64,000 nt of DNA from Microbacterium sp. YJN-G (GCF_015040615.1 NZ_CP060402.1:2666001-2730000), one strand, 5' to 3'. Shown: positions 15,444 to 24,110, numbered from the stretch's first letter. Numbers and translations are program-made. The notes: generated by a model from the letters alone, not told the origin.

Positions 15444-16748
15444 ATGCCCACCCGTTCCGCCGCCCTCACGCACGCCTCCGACCTCGCCGACTTCGTCGCC
15501 GCCTCACCGTCGAGCTACCACGCCGCCGAAGAGGTCGCCCGGCGACTGCAGGAGGCCGGATTCACGCGGCTGGACGAGACCGATGCCTGGCCGGCACAGC
15601 CCGGCGGGCGCTTCGTGGTCGTGCGCGACGGTGCGGCGATCGCCTGGGCTGTGCCCGCGGATGCCGCGGCGACCACGCCCGTGCATGTGCTCGGCGCACA
15701 CACCGACTCCCCCGGCTTCAAGCTGAAGCCCAAGCCGACGATCGGCTCCCGCGGCTGGCTGCAGGCGGCCGTCGAGGTGTACGGCGGCCCGCTGCTGAAC
15801 TCGTGGCTCGACCGCGAGCTGCGCCTCGCCGGCCGGCTGGCGCTGGCCGACGGACGCGTGCTGCTCGCCGCCACGGGTGCGCTGCTGCGCCTGCCGCAGC
15901 TGGCGATCCACCTCGACCGCCAGGTGAACGAGGCGCTGACCCTCGACCGGCAGACCGGTACCCAGCCGGTCTGGGGTCTGGGTGAGCCGGAGTCCGCCGA
16001 CCTGCTCGGCGAGCTCGCCACGGCAGCCGGTGTCGACGCCGCCGAGATCCGCGGTTTCGACGTGGTGGTGGCGGATGCCGCGCGCGGCGCCGTGTTCGGC
16101 AAGGACGACGCCTTCTTCGCCTCCGGCCGCCTGGACGACCTCGCCTCGGTGCATGCCGGTGTCGTCGCCCTCATCGAGGCCGCGGGCGGCTCGTCGGCGA
16201 GGTCGCCGAGCTCGTCGGCGTGCATCCCGATGCTGGCAGCCTTCGACCACGAGGAGCTCGGCTCGGAGTCGCGCTCCGGCGCCGCCGGCCCGTTCCTCGA
16301 GGACGTGCTGGCCCGGGTCTACGCCTCACTGGGCGCCGACGACTCCGAGCGACGCCGCGCGTTCGCGGCATCCTGGCATCTCTCCAGTGACGTCGGTCAC
16401 TCGGTGCACCCGAACTTCGCCCACAAGCACGACCCCGTGGTCCAGCCGGTGCTCGGCTCGGGTCCGATCCTGAAGATCAACGCCAATCAGCGCTACGCGA
16501 CGGATGCCGTCGGCGCTGCCACCTGGGCGGCGTGGTGCGAGCAGGCGGGCGTCTCGTCGCAGGAGTTCGTGTCGAACAACGCCGTGCCCTGCGGTTCGAC
16601 GATCGGGCCGATCACGGCCACTCGTCTGGGCATCCGCACGGTCGACGTCGGCATCCCGATCCTGTCGATGCACTCGGCGCGCGAGCTCGCCGGGGTCAGC
16701 GATCTGTACGACCTCTCGCGCGTGGCGCGCGCCTTCTTCGCCGGCTGA
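15444..16748 (+). CDS. apeB: M18-family aspartyl-type aminopeptidase
   Basis: 434 aa, full length. The dinuclear zinc-site motifs are GAHTDSPGFKLKPKP (His and Asp), FFASGRLDDLASVH (bridging Asp), FDHEELGSES (Glu-Glu: catalytic base and ligand) and SVHPNFAHKHDPV (His). It removes acidic N-terminal residues from peptides in the cytoplasm. TAGCAT (15431-15436) ends 7 nt before the ATG, so it is probably leaderless, and the longer frame to 15417 is rejected. Single gene. Confidence 0.92.
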   Translation: MPTRSAALTHASDLADFVAASPSSYHAAEEVARRLQEAGFTRLDETDAWPAQPGGRFVVVRDGAAIAWAVPADAAATTPVHVLGAHTDSPGFKLKPKPTIGSRGWLQAAVEVYGGPLLNSWLDRELRLAGRLALADGRVLLAATGALLRLPQLAIHLDRQVNEALTLDRQTGTQPVWGLGEPESADLLGELATAAGVDAAEIRGFDVVVADAARGAVFGKDDAFFASGRLDDLASVHAGVVALIEAAGGSSARSPSSSACIPMLAAFDHEELGSESRSGAAGPFLEDVLARVYASLGADDSERRRAFAASWHLSSDVGHSVHPNFAHKHDPVVQPVLGSGPILKINANQRYATDAVGAATWAAWCEQAGVSSQEFVSNNAVPCGSTIGPITATRLGIRTVDVGIPILSMHSARELAGVSDLYDLSRVARAFFAG

Positions 16749-16784
16749 CGTCGCGGGTCGCCCGGGGCGAGCCGGTGGCCGCGC

Positions 16785-17450
16785 TCAGGCCGCGAGGCGC
16801 ACGCGCGACGCGAGCAGGGCGACGCGATGCGCGATCTCGTCGAACGCCGCCTCGAAGGCGGCATCCGTCCCCTCGCGCACCGGGTCGGGGATCGACCAGT
16901 GCAGCGCCTCGGCGGGGTACTCCTCGTGCGCACGGTCGCAGACCGTGATGATCAGGTCTCCCTCTGTGGCGCCCAGCGCCGCGGGCACCGCGGCGCCCAG
17001 GTCGAGCCCATGCCTGGCGGCGACGGCCACGGCGCCGGCCGCGACCCGGTCGGCCGGGTGGGTGCCGGCGCTGCGGGCCGGCACGGGGCTGGCGCGGTGC
17101 CAGAGCGCCTGCGCGAGCTGGGAGCGCGCGGAGTTCGCGGTGCAGACGAAGAGCACACCGGATGCCGTGAGCGCGGGACTCGGTCCGAGCCCCGCCAGCG
17201 CCTCGGGATCCAGGCGCACGTATGAGCGGCGGCCGTCGCCCTCGGAACGGATGCGGCTGACGATGCCCTCGCGCTCGAGCACGTTCAGGTGGTGCGCCAG
17301 CAGGTTGGAGCCGATCGCGAGGTGCTCGCGCAGCTCGGTCGGCGAGCGGTCGCCGAGCGAGAGCAGATCGACCATCCGCAGGCGGGCGGGGTCGCCCAGC
17401 GCCGCGTGACGTCGTGCTCGCGCGTCCAGATCATTTTCCTCAGCGTTCAT
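16785..17450 (-). CDS. ArsR repressor fused to low-MW-phosphatase-type arsenate reductase
   Basis: 221 aa in two domains. Residues 1-90 form an ArsR-type winged helix (ARLRMVDLLSLGDRSPTELR, LLAHHLNVLEREGIVSR, GDGRRSYVRLD). Residues ~97-221 form an ArsC/LMW-PTPase domain whose P-loop is VLFVCTANSARSQLAQ (CX5R), with a later SIPDP Asp motif. A C-terminal hydrolase-like domain on a repressor is unusual and may let As(V) or its reduction product be sensed directly. Divergent from the channel/ArsC operon; an inverted-repeat operator sits between. Confidence 0.88.
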   Translation of the reverse strand: MNAEENDLDARARRHAALGDPARLRMVDLLSLGDRSPTELREHLAIGSNLLAHHLNVLEREGIVSRIRSEGDGRRSYVRLDPEALAGLGPSPALTASGVLFVCTANSARSQLAQALWHRASPVPARSAGTHPADRVAAGAVAVAARHGLDLGAAVPAALGATEGDLIITVCDRAHEEYPAEALHWSIPDPVREGTDAAFEAAFDEIAHRVALLASRVRLAA

Positions 17451-17452
17451 TG

Positions 17453-17490
17453 CCTCAATCTTGACTGAGGCATATCCGATGCGTCAAGAT
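17453..17490. promoter_or_regulatory. Operator/promoter of the divergent ars genes
   Basis: ATCTTGAC (17458-17465) and GTCAAGAT (17483-17490) form an inverted repeat; CCTCA...TGAGG forms a second smaller one around the left half. TTGACT (17461-17466) with CAAGAT 18 nt later can act as -35/-10, ending 9 nt before the ATG at 17500. ArsR-type repressors bind such sites over promoters. Confidence 0.6.
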
Positions 17491-17499
17491 GTTCCGGTC

Positions 17500-18258
17500 A
17501 TGACTCGTCTCGCACTGCTCCGCCGCGCGGGCGCCGAACTGCTCGGCACCGGCGCCCTGGTCGCCATCGTCGTGGGCTCGGGCATCGCCGCCGAGCGACT
17601 CAGCACCGACCCCGGGCTGCGGCTGCTCGAGAACTCCCTCGCCACCGCACTCGGCCTCGCGGCGCTGATCGTGCTGCTCGGGCCGGTCTCGGGGGCGCAC
17701 TTCAACCCCGTCGTCTCGATCGCGGATGCCGTGCTCGGCCGGCGCCGCGCGACCGGGCTGACATCGGCGGCGACAGCTGCGTACATCGTCGCCCAGCTGC
17801 TCGGCGGCATCTGCGGCGCCGTGCTCGCGAACGCCATGTTCCAGGTGCCCACCTCGATCTCCGTGACCGAGCGGGCGAACGCGGGGACGCTGCTGGGCGA
17901 GGTCGTCGCCACCGCGGGGCTCGTGCTGCTCATCGCCGGCATGGTGCGCGCCGCGCACGGCATCCCCGCCATCGCCATGGCGGTCGGCGCGTATATCGGC
18001 GCGGCGTACTGGTTCACCAGCTCGACCGCGTTCGCGAATCCCGCCGTCACGGTCGGGCGCATCTTCTCCGACACCTTCGCCGGCATCTCCCCCGGCTCGG
18101 CGCTCCCCTTCCTGGGGGCGCAGCTCGTCGGCGCCGCACTCGGGATGCTGCTGACGGTGGCCCTGTTCCCGGCATCCGCATCCGTCCTGCCGCCCTCAAC
18201 CGCATCCGACGCGGGATCCGCCGCCGCGATCCAGCCCACCCGAGAGGAAACGCCATGA
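17500..18258 (+). CDS. MIP-family channel (AqpS-like arsenite/water channel)
   Basis: 252 aa with six membrane helices and both half-helix motifs: HFNPVVS (NPV in place of NPA, residues ~67-73) and FANPAVT (second NPA). Placement between an ArsR and an ArsC gene matches AqpS-type channels that let arsenite formed by arsenate reduction leave the cell, or alternatively carry organoarsenicals. Start at the ATG of 17500 from the leaderless-promoter spacing; ATG 17479 is an alternative adding seven residues. The C-terminal 20 residues are disordered. The stop overlaps arsC (ATGA). Confidence 0.83.
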   Translation: MTRLALLRRAGAELLGTGALVAIVVGSGIAAERLSTDPGLRLLENSLATALGLAALIVLLGPVSGAHFNPVVSIADAVLGRRRATGLTSAATAAYIVAQLLGGICGAVLANAMFQVPTSISVTERANAGTLLGEVVATAGLVLLIAGMVRAAHGIPAIAMAVGAYIGAAYWFTSSTAFANPAVTVGRIFSDTFAGISPGSALPFLGAQLVGAALGMLLTVALFPASASVLPPSTASDAGSAAAIQPTREETP

Positions 18259-18656
18259 CCGAGACCCCCACCGTGCTGTTCGTCTGCGTGCACAACGCCG
18301 GCCGCTCGCAGATGGCCGCCGGATTCCTGCAGCACCTCGCCGGCGACCGCGTGGACGTCCGCTCCGCGGGATCCGAGCCGAAGGATGCGATCAACCCCGT
18401 GGCCGTCGAGGTCATGCGCGAAGCGGGCGTCGACATCACCTCGGGCACCCCGAAGCTGCTGACCGTCGACGCCGTCAAGCAGGCCGACGTGGTCATCACG
18501 ATGGGCTGCGGAGACGCCTGCCCGATCTTCCCCGGCAAGCGGTACGAGGACTGGGAGCTCGACGATCCTGCCGGTCAGGGTCTCACCGAGGTGCGCCCGA
18601 TCCGCGACGAGATCCGGTCGCGCGTCGAAGAGCTCATCCGCGAACTCGGAGTCTGA
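18255..18656 (+). CDS. arsC: Arsenate reductase, LMW-phosphatase type
   Basis: 133 aa. The P-loop CVHNAGRSQ (CX5R) is at residues ~11-19, and CGDACPIFPGK supplies the second and third redox Cys typical of thioredoxin- or mycothiol-linked ArsC. DWELDDPAG is the general-acid Asp loop. It reduces arsenate to arsenite for export. Translationally coupled to the channel gene by an ATGA overlap. With the ArsR-ArsC fusion, two reductase domains are encoded in one locus. Confidence 0.92.
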   Translation: MTETPTVLFVCVHNAGRSQMAAGFLQHLAGDRVDVRSAGSEPKDAINPVAVEVMREAGVDITSGTPKLLTVDAVKQADVVITMGCGDACPIFPGKRYEDWELDDPAGQGLTEVRPIRDEIRSRVEELIRELGV

Positions 18657-18761
18657 CAGCCCTCGTCGCGGAGCTGCCCGGCCGCCGGGACACGCACGAC
18701 CTCCTCGCGCGGACGCGCCGCCGGTGCCAGGATGAGCACGAACCCGACATTCGGAGGCATC

Positions 18762-20216
18762 ATGTCCACGACATCACCGGCTCCGGCGCCCGGCCTGATC
18801 GAGCGCACCGGCATCGAGATCATCCCCGAGTCCGAGCGCACGGCCCGGCCGCGCGACCTGTTCTGGCCGTGGTTCGCGGCCAACGTCTCGGTCTTCGGCA
18901 TGAGCTACGGCTCGTTCGTGCTCGACTTCGGCATCTCGTTCTGGCAGGCGACGCTGGTGTCGGTCATCGGCATCGTCGTCTCGTTCCTGCTGTGCGGGCT
19001 CATCGCCATCGCAGGCAAGCGCGGGTCGACCCCGACGATGGTGCTCTCGCGGGCGGCGTTCGGCGTGCACGGGCAGAAGGTGCCCGGCATCGTGTCGTGG
19101 CTCACCTCGATCGGCTGGGAGACGTTCCTCGCGATCATGGCCGTGCTCGCCACGGCCACCGTGATCACGCAACTCGGCGGTGACGGCGACAGCGTCATGC
19201 TGAAGATCATCGCGACGATCATCGTGGCGGCGCTCATCGTCACCGCGTCGGTGCTCGGGTACCACACGATCATGAAGCTGCAGTCGGTGCTCACCTGGAT
19301 CACCGGTGTCGTGACGATCCTCTACATCATCCTCGCCGCGGGCAGCATCGACATGGCGGCCGTGCTCGCGCAGCCCGACGGCGGCGTCGCTCAGGTGATC
19401 GGCGCACTGGTGATGGTGATGACCGGGTTCGGCCTCGGCTGGATCAACATCGCCGCCGACTGGTCGCGGTACCAGAAGCGCACAGCCTCGGACGGTGCGA
19501 TCGTGTTCTGGAACACCTTCGGCGGGGCGATCGCCCCGGCGATCCTCGTCGTGTTCGGTCTGCTGCTGGCCGGCTCGGATGCCGATCTGCGGGCCGCCGT
19601 CGCCCTCGACCCGATCGGCGCGCTCGCCACCCTGCTGCCGGTGTGGGTGCTCGTGCCCTTCCTGCTCACCGCCGTGCTCGCCCTCGTGTCGGGCGCGGTG
19701 CTGGGCATCTACTCGTCCGGGCTGACGCTGCTGAGCCTCGGCATCCGCATCCCACGCCCGGCCGCCGCCGGAATCGACGGCGTGATCCTCACCCTCGGGA
19801 CCATCTGGGTCGTGTTCTTCGCGGCCGACTTCCTCGGTCCGTTCCAGTCGTTCCTCATCACGCTCGGCGTGCCGCTGGCCTCGTGGGCGGGCATCCTCAT
19901 CGCCGACATCCTGCGCCGCCGGCGGGACTACGACGAGGCCGCCCTGTTCGACGCGCGCGGCCGCTACGGCGCCTGGGACTGGACCTCGATCCTCACCATG
20001 GTGATCGCCTCGGCCATCGGCTGGGGTTTCGTGATCAACCTGTTCGCGGATGACGCACCCTGGAACAATTGGCAGGGCTACCTGCTCGGGCTGCTCGGCG
20101 GCAAGGACGGCGAGTGGGCCTACGCGAACCTGGGCGTCTTCTTCGCCCTGGTGCTGTCGTTCCTGGTGACCTGGTTCGCCCGGGCCGGGAAGATTTGGCG
20201 GCAGGAGCAGGCATGA
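18762..20216 (+). CDS. NCS1-family permease (purine/cytosine type)
   Basis: 484 aa from the ATG with GGAGG 5 nt upstream; an earlier ATG at 18732 has no SD. Twelve hydrophobic segments. N-terminal RPRDLFWPWFAANVSVFGMS and the WINIAADWSRYQKR segment match codB-like NCS1 transporters of nucleobases, hydantoins or related compounds. The C-terminal region contains RRDYDEAALFDARGRYG, conserved in this family. The stop overlaps the cysteine hydrolase gene (ATGA), so cargo and enzyme are probably linked. Confidence 0.87.
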   Translation: MSTTSPAPAPGLIERTGIEIIPESERTARPRDLFWPWFAANVSVFGMSYGSFVLDFGISFWQATLVSVIGIVVSFLLCGLIAIAGKRGSTPTMVLSRAAFGVHGQKVPGIVSWLTSIGWETFLAIMAVLATATVITQLGGDGDSVMLKIIATIIVAALIVTASVLGYHTIMKLQSVLTWITGVVTILYIILAAGSIDMAAVLAQPDGGVAQVIGALVMVMTGFGLGWINIAADWSRYQKRTASDGAIVFWNTFGGAIAPAILVVFGLLLAGSDADLRAAVALDPIGALATLLPVWVLVPFLLTAVLALVSGAVLGIYSSGLTLLSLGIRIPRPAAAGIDGVILTLGTIWVVFFAADFLGPFQSFLITLGVPLASWAGILIADILRRRRDYDEAALFDARGRYGAWDWTSILTMVIASAIGWGFVINLFADDAPWNNWQGYLLGLLGGKDGEWAYANLGVFFALVLSFLVTWFARAGKIWRQEQA

Positions 20217-20767
20217 CCGGCACCGATGGCTGGCTGGTCGTCATCGACCCGCAGAACATCTTCGCCTCGCCGGAGTCGCCGTGGGGATCGCCGTTCTTCG
20301 CCGACGCGATGAGGAACATCCGGCTGCTCGCGGCGGCGCACGCCGACCGGGTGCTCGTCACGCGCTGGATGCCGACCGCCGACCGGTCGACATCGTGGGG
20401 CGACTACTTCGAGGCGTGGCCGTTCGCCGATCAGCCGGCATCCGATCCGCTCTTCGAGCTGGTGCCGAGTGCCGAAGGGCTGTCGCCGCATCCGACCCTC
20501 GATCTGCCGACCTTCGGCAAGTGGGGTGCACGGCTCGAGACGATCGTGGGCCGCGGGACGCCTGTCGTGCTGGCCGGGGTGTCGACCGACTGCTGCGTGC
20601 TGTCGACGGCGCTCGCGGGCGCGGATGCCGGTGGCCGGCTGACGATCGCGACCGACGCGTGCGCCGGCTCGACCGCCGAGAACCACGCCGCCGCGCTGCA
20701 CGTGCTCGGGCTGTATCCGCCCCAGATCACCCTCGCCACCACCGCCGACATCATCACCCCCGCCTGA
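20213..20767 (+). CDS. Isochorismatase-family cysteine hydrolase
   Basis: 184 aa. The catalytic triad is visible: Asp in VVIDPQNIF, Lys in PTFGKWGAR and Cys in STDCCVLST. The family hydrolyses amides, for example nicotinamide, N-carbamoyl compounds and biuret-like molecules. The ATGA overlap with the NCS1 permease gene suggests that the imported substrate is a small cyclic or carbamoylated nitrogen compound. The exact substrate cannot be read. A palindromic repeat follows before the kyn operon. Confidence 0.87.
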   Translation: MTGTDGWLVVIDPQNIFASPESPWGSPFFADAMRNIRLLAAAHADRVLVTRWMPTADRSTSWGDYFEAWPFADQPASDPLFELVPSAEGLSPHPTLDLPTFGKWGARLETIVGRGTPVVLAGVSTDCCVLSTALAGADAGGRLTIATDACAGSTAENHAAALHVLGLYPPQITLATTADIITPA

Positions 20768-20782
20768 CCCGCTGTGCGGAGT

Positions 20783-20848
20783 GGGATGCTTCGACAGGCT
20801 CAGCAACCCACTCCACCGGCTGGGTCCCTGAGGCTCTCGAAGGGCCCC
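20783..20848. repeat. Dispersed palindromic intergenic repeat, copy 2
   Basis: Imperfect hairpin with arms GGGATGCTTCGACAGGCTCA (from 20783) and TGGGTCCCTGAGGCTCTCGA (from 20821). The right arm, 20821-20848, is identical over 28 nt to the reverse complement of 1136-1163. It separates two transcription units and may terminate the first. Confidence 0.7.
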
Positions 20849-20870
20849 GGCAGCAAGTCGCATTTCACCA

Positions 20871-20898
20871 TTGTGACGGTCGCCACGAAAGTGATATC
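20871..20898 (+). promoter_or_regulatory. Promoter of the kyn operon
   Basis: TTGTGA (20871-20876), 16 nt, GATATC (20893-20898), ending 9 nt before the ATG of kynA; transcription would start at or just before the start codon. Confidence 0.45.
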
Positions 20899-20907
20899 GT
20901 CCGGAAC

Positions 20908-21762
20908 ATGAGCACGGAAGCGAACGAGCGCGCACTCGAGGACGGCATCGTCACGGATCTGAAGGATCGGATGACGTACGGCTCGTACCTCGATCTCGAC
21001 AGGCTGCTCGGTGCACAGCATCCGGTCTCGCAGCCCGAGCACCACGACGAGATGCTGTTCATCATCCAGCACCAGACCACCGAGCTGTGGCTCAAGCTCG
21101 TGCTGCACGAACTGGGCACCGCGCGCGACCGTCTCGCCGAGGACGACCTGCGCGCCGCGCTCAAGCACATCGCGCGCGTCAAGCACATCCAGGAGGTGCT
21201 CACCCAGCAGTGGTCGGTGCTGGCGACCCTCACCCCCACGGAGTACGCGGAGTTCCGCGGCGACCTGGGCAGTTCCTCCGGCTTCCAGTCGGCGCAGTAC
21301 CGCTGCGTCGAGTTCGCGCTCGGCAACAAGAACGAGCGGATGCTGAGTGTGTTCCGCGACCATCCGGAGAACCTCGCTCTGCTCACCGCCGAGTGGGAGC
21401 GGCCGACGCTGTACGACGAGTTCCTGCGCTACGTCGCCCGCCGCGGGCTCGACGTGCCGCGCGACATCCTCGAGCGCGACGTGCGCCAGCCGTACCGCGA
21501 GCACCCAGGACTGGTCGATGCGATCCGCGAGATCTACGAGCACCCGCACGAGTACTGGGATCTGTACGAGGCCTGCGAGGAGCTCGTCGACGTGGAGGAC
21601 AACTTCCAGTTCTGGCGCTTCCGGCACCTGCGTACTGTGACGCGCACCATCGGTTGGAAGACCGGCACCGGCGGTTCGAGCGGCGTGGACTTCCTGCGTC
21701 GCGCGCTGGATCTCACCTTCTTCCCGGAGCTGTACAGCGTCCGCACCGAAATCGGCCGATGA
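20908..21762 (+). CDS. kynA: Tryptophan 2,3-dioxygenase
   Basis: 284 aa, full length. Conserved motifs: MTYGSYLDLDRLLGAQ, FIIQHQTTELWLKL (substrate and heme-pocket His in HQTTELW), SSGFQSAQYR, and the proximal heme His in FRHLRTVTRTIGWKTGTGG. It opens the indole ring of L-Trp to N-formylkynurenine, with heme and O2. First gene of a Trp-to-anthranilate operon with the amidohydrolase and kynU. Probably leaderless, because no SD is present and the -10 is close. Confidence 0.95.
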   Translation: MSTEANERALEDGIVTDLKDRMTYGSYLDLDRLLGAQHPVSQPEHHDEMLFIIQHQTTELWLKLVLHELGTARDRLAEDDLRAALKHIARVKHIQEVLTQQWSVLATLTPTEYAEFRGDLGSSSGFQSAQYRCVEFALGNKNERMLSVFRDHPENLALLTAEWERPTLYDEFLRYVARRGLDVPRDILERDVRQPYREHPGLVDAIREIYEHPHEYWDLYEACEELVDVEDNFQFWRFRHLRTVTRTIGWKTGTGGSSGVDFLRRALDLTFFPELYSVRTEIGR

Positions 21763-21775
21763 CGGGGATCGGCCG

Positions 21776-22849
21776 ATGACGAGGGTGCGTTTCTTCGACG
21801 GCGAGGCGGTGCGCGAGGGTGCGCTCGTGGTCGCCGACGGCACCGTGCGCCTGCTCGACCGGCCCGCAACGTCGGATACTCCCCTGCTCGACGGGCTGGT
21901 CACCGGCCGCTTCACCGATCACCATGTGCACCTTCAGCTGGTCGATCACACCCTGCTTCCGGCATCCCGGCTGGGCCGGGTGATCGATCTAGGGGCGACC
22001 CTCGAGTGGATCCGCGCCGCGCCCTCGCGGATGGAAACCGCCGGTGACACGGCATCCGCACCTACCGAATCCATCCGCGCCGCGCCCCCGCGGATGGAGA
22101 ACGCCGGTGAAACGGCATCCACACCCGCGGAATCCATCCGCGGACTGACCGGCACCGCACAGAGGATGCCGATCATCGAGTACGCGGGTCCGTTCCTCAC
22201 CGCGCCGGGCGGCTATCCCGCCGATCGCGCGTGGGCGCCCGACGGGTCGGTGCGCGAGGTGGCCGACGAACGGGCGGCACGCGCCGTCGTCGCTGAACTC
22301 GCCGCCGCCGGCGTCTCGACGATCAAGATCGTGGCCAACTCCGACGCCGGGCCGGTGCTCTCCGACGAACTGGTGCGCTCGCTCGTGCGCCTGGCAGCCG
22401 AGCACGGCGTCGGGCTCGTGGGCCACGCGGAGGGCGCCGGTCAGGCCCAGCGTCTGGCACGGCTCGGCGTGCCCCGGCTAGCTCACGCTCCGTTCAGCGA
22501 GCGTCTCAGCAATGACGAGATCTCCGCGCAGGCGGCATCCGTCGAGTGGATCTCGACGCTCGCGATCCACGAGGGCGAGCAGCGCGCGATCGCCGTCGAC
22601 AACGTCCGCCGCTTCGTGGCCGCCGGCGGCACGGTGCTCTACGGCACCGATATGGGGAACGGCGACACCCCCGTCGACCTGCGCGAGGACGAGATCGCCG
22701 CGCTGCGCGGGACCGGCTTCGACGGCATCCGGCTGCTGCATGCCCTCGCCCCGCTGTCACCGCTCGACGCCGACGCTCCCCTGCTGTTCCTGCCCGCCGG
22801 CGACCCTGCCCGCGCGCGGCCGCTCATCCCCGCCGATCTGGAGGCCTGA
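21776..22849 (+). CDS. Amidohydrolase-superfamily protein (possible formylkynurenine hydrolase)
   Basis: 357 aa. The metal-site motif DHHVHLQ (HxH) is at residues ~43-49, with IKIVANSDAG (near the bridging position), GHAEGAGQ, and GTVLYGTDMGNG with the catalytic Asp near the end, a layout of imidazolonepropionase/prolidase-like amidohydrolases. It lies 13 nt after kynA and 1 nt before kynU, and no standard kynB is present, so it may provide the missing deformylation of N-formylkynurenine. This assignment is inference. Residues ~79-121 are a tandem 21-aa duplication that looks like an in-frame insertion. Confidence 0.72.
   Translation: MTRVRFFDGEAVREGALVVADGTVRLLDRPATSDTPLLDGLVTGRFTDHHVHLQLVDHTLLPASRLGRVIDLGATLEWIRAAPSRMETAGDTASAPTESIRAAPPRMENAGETASTPAESIRGLTGTAQRMPIIEYAGPFLTAPGGYPADRAWAPDGSVREVADERAARAVVAELAAAGVSTIKIVANSDAGPVLSDELVRSLVRLAAEHGVGLVGHAEGAGQAQRLARLGVPRLAHAPFSERLSNDEISAQAASVEWISTLAIHEGEQRAIAVDNVRRFVAAGGTVLYGTDMGNGDTPVDLREDEIAALRGTGFDGIRLLHALAPLSPLDADAPLLFLPAGDPARARPLIPADLEA
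22010..22144 (+). repeat. In-frame tandem 63-bp repeat
   Basis: Two 63-nt units (22010-22072 and 22073-22135), about 86% identical by eye, with the first nucleotides of a third. Each encodes 21 residues (IRAAPSRMETAGDTASAPTE and IRAAPPRMENAGETASTPAE, each followed by Ser). Rich in Ala, Pro, Thr and Ser; likely a surface-loop insertion. Confidence 0.8.
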
Positions 22850-22850
22850 C

Positions 22851-24110
22851 ATGACCGAATCCCTCGAAGACGAGCACCGCCGCGTCGCCGGGATCAGCGC
22901 ACCCGACCTGCTCAGCGAGGCACGACGACTGGACGCCGCCGACCCGCTCGCGCACCACCTGGCCGCCTTCGCAGATGCTCCCGGTGTCAGCGCCTACCTC
23001 GACGGCAACTCGCTCGGCCGCCCGCTGCGCGACCTGCCCGAGAAGGTCAGCGCGTTCATCCGAGACGACTGGGGCACCCGGTTGATCCGCTCGTGGGACG
23101 AGCGGTGGATGGCACTGCCGATGACCGTCGGCGACCGGATCGCCGAGGTGACACTGGGCGCCGCCGCCGGGCAGACCGTCGTCGCCGACTCCACCAGCGT
23201 GCTGCTGTACAAGCTCATGCGCGCGGCCGTCGCCGCCCGCCCCGGCCGCGACGAGATCGTCATCGAGGCCGGCAACTTCCCCACCGACCGCTTCATCGCG
23301 GCCGGCGTGGCGCAGGAGGCGGGTGCCACCCTGCGCTGGGTCGAGCCGGATGCCGTCATGGGCGTGACCGCCGAGGACATCGCCGCCGTGGTCTCGGAGC
23401 GCACCGCCCTGGTCGCGCTCAGCCATGTCGACTACCGCTCGGGGGCGCTTGCCGACATGCCCTCGATCACCCGCGCCGCCCACGATGCCGGCGCACTGAT
23501 GCTGTGGGATCTGTGCCACTCGGCCGGTGCCGTGCCGATGAAGCTCGACGAGTGGGGCGTCGACCTCGCGGTCGGCTGCACCTACAAGTACCTGGGCGGC
23601 GGGCCCGGTTCGCCCGCCTTCGCCTACCTGCGCACCGAGCACCACGGCGTGATCACCCAGCCGATCCACGGCTGGTTCGGCGCGGCCGACATCTTCGCGA
23701 TGGGGCCGGAGTACGCGCCGGCCGACGGCATCCGCCAGCTGCTCAGCGGCACGCCACCGGTGCTGTCGATGCTGCCGATGCAGGGGATGCTGGACCTGAT
23801 CGCCGCCGAGGGGATCACGGCCGTGCGCGCCAAGTCGATCTCGCTGACCGACTTCGCGGTGCGCGCCTATGACGAACTGCTCGCCCCGCTGGGCGTGCGG
23901 CTGCTGAGCCCGCGCGAATCCTCGCGGCGCGGTGGTCACATCACGATCGGGCACGATTCGTTCCAGGAGGTCACGAAGCGGCTCTGGTCGGAGGGCGTCA
24001 TCCCCGACTTCCGCTTCCCCGACGGCATCCGCCTGGGTCTCTCGCCGCTGAGCACCTCGCACGAGGAGACCCTGCGCGGCATCCTCGCCGTCCGCGACGC
24101 CCTCGCATGA
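22851..24110 (+). CDS. kynU: Kynureninase
   Basis: 419 aa PLP enzyme of fold type I. The landmarks are YLDGNSLGRPL (N-terminal substrate loop), DEIVIEAGNFPTDRF, ALSHVDYRSG, LWDLCHSAGAVP with the PLP-binding Asp, and GCTYKYLGGGPGSPAF with the Schiff-base Lys (about residue 246). It cleaves kynurenine to anthranilate and alanine. One nt separates it from the amidohydrolase stop; the last codons overlap the possible upstream start of the regulator gene (ATGA). Confidence 0.95.
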   Translation: MTESLEDEHRRVAGISAPDLLSEARRLDAADPLAHHLAAFADAPGVSAYLDGNSLGRPLRDLPEKVSAFIRDDWGTRLIRSWDERWMALPMTVGDRIAEVTLGAAAGQTVVADSTSVLLYKLMRAAVAARPGRDEIVIEAGNFPTDRFIAAGVAQEAGATLRWVEPDAVMGVTAEDIAAVVSERTALVALSHVDYRSGALADMPSITRAAHDAGALMLWDLCHSAGAVPMKLDEWGVDLAVGCTYKYLGGGPGSPAFAYLRTEHHGVITQPIHGWFGAADIFAMGPEYAPADGIRQLLSGTPPVLSMLPMQGMLDLIAAEGITAVRAKSISLTDFAVRAYDELLAPLGVRLLSPRESSRRGGHITIGHDSFQEVTKRLWSEGVIPDFRFPDGIRLGLSPLSTSHEETLRGILAVRDALA

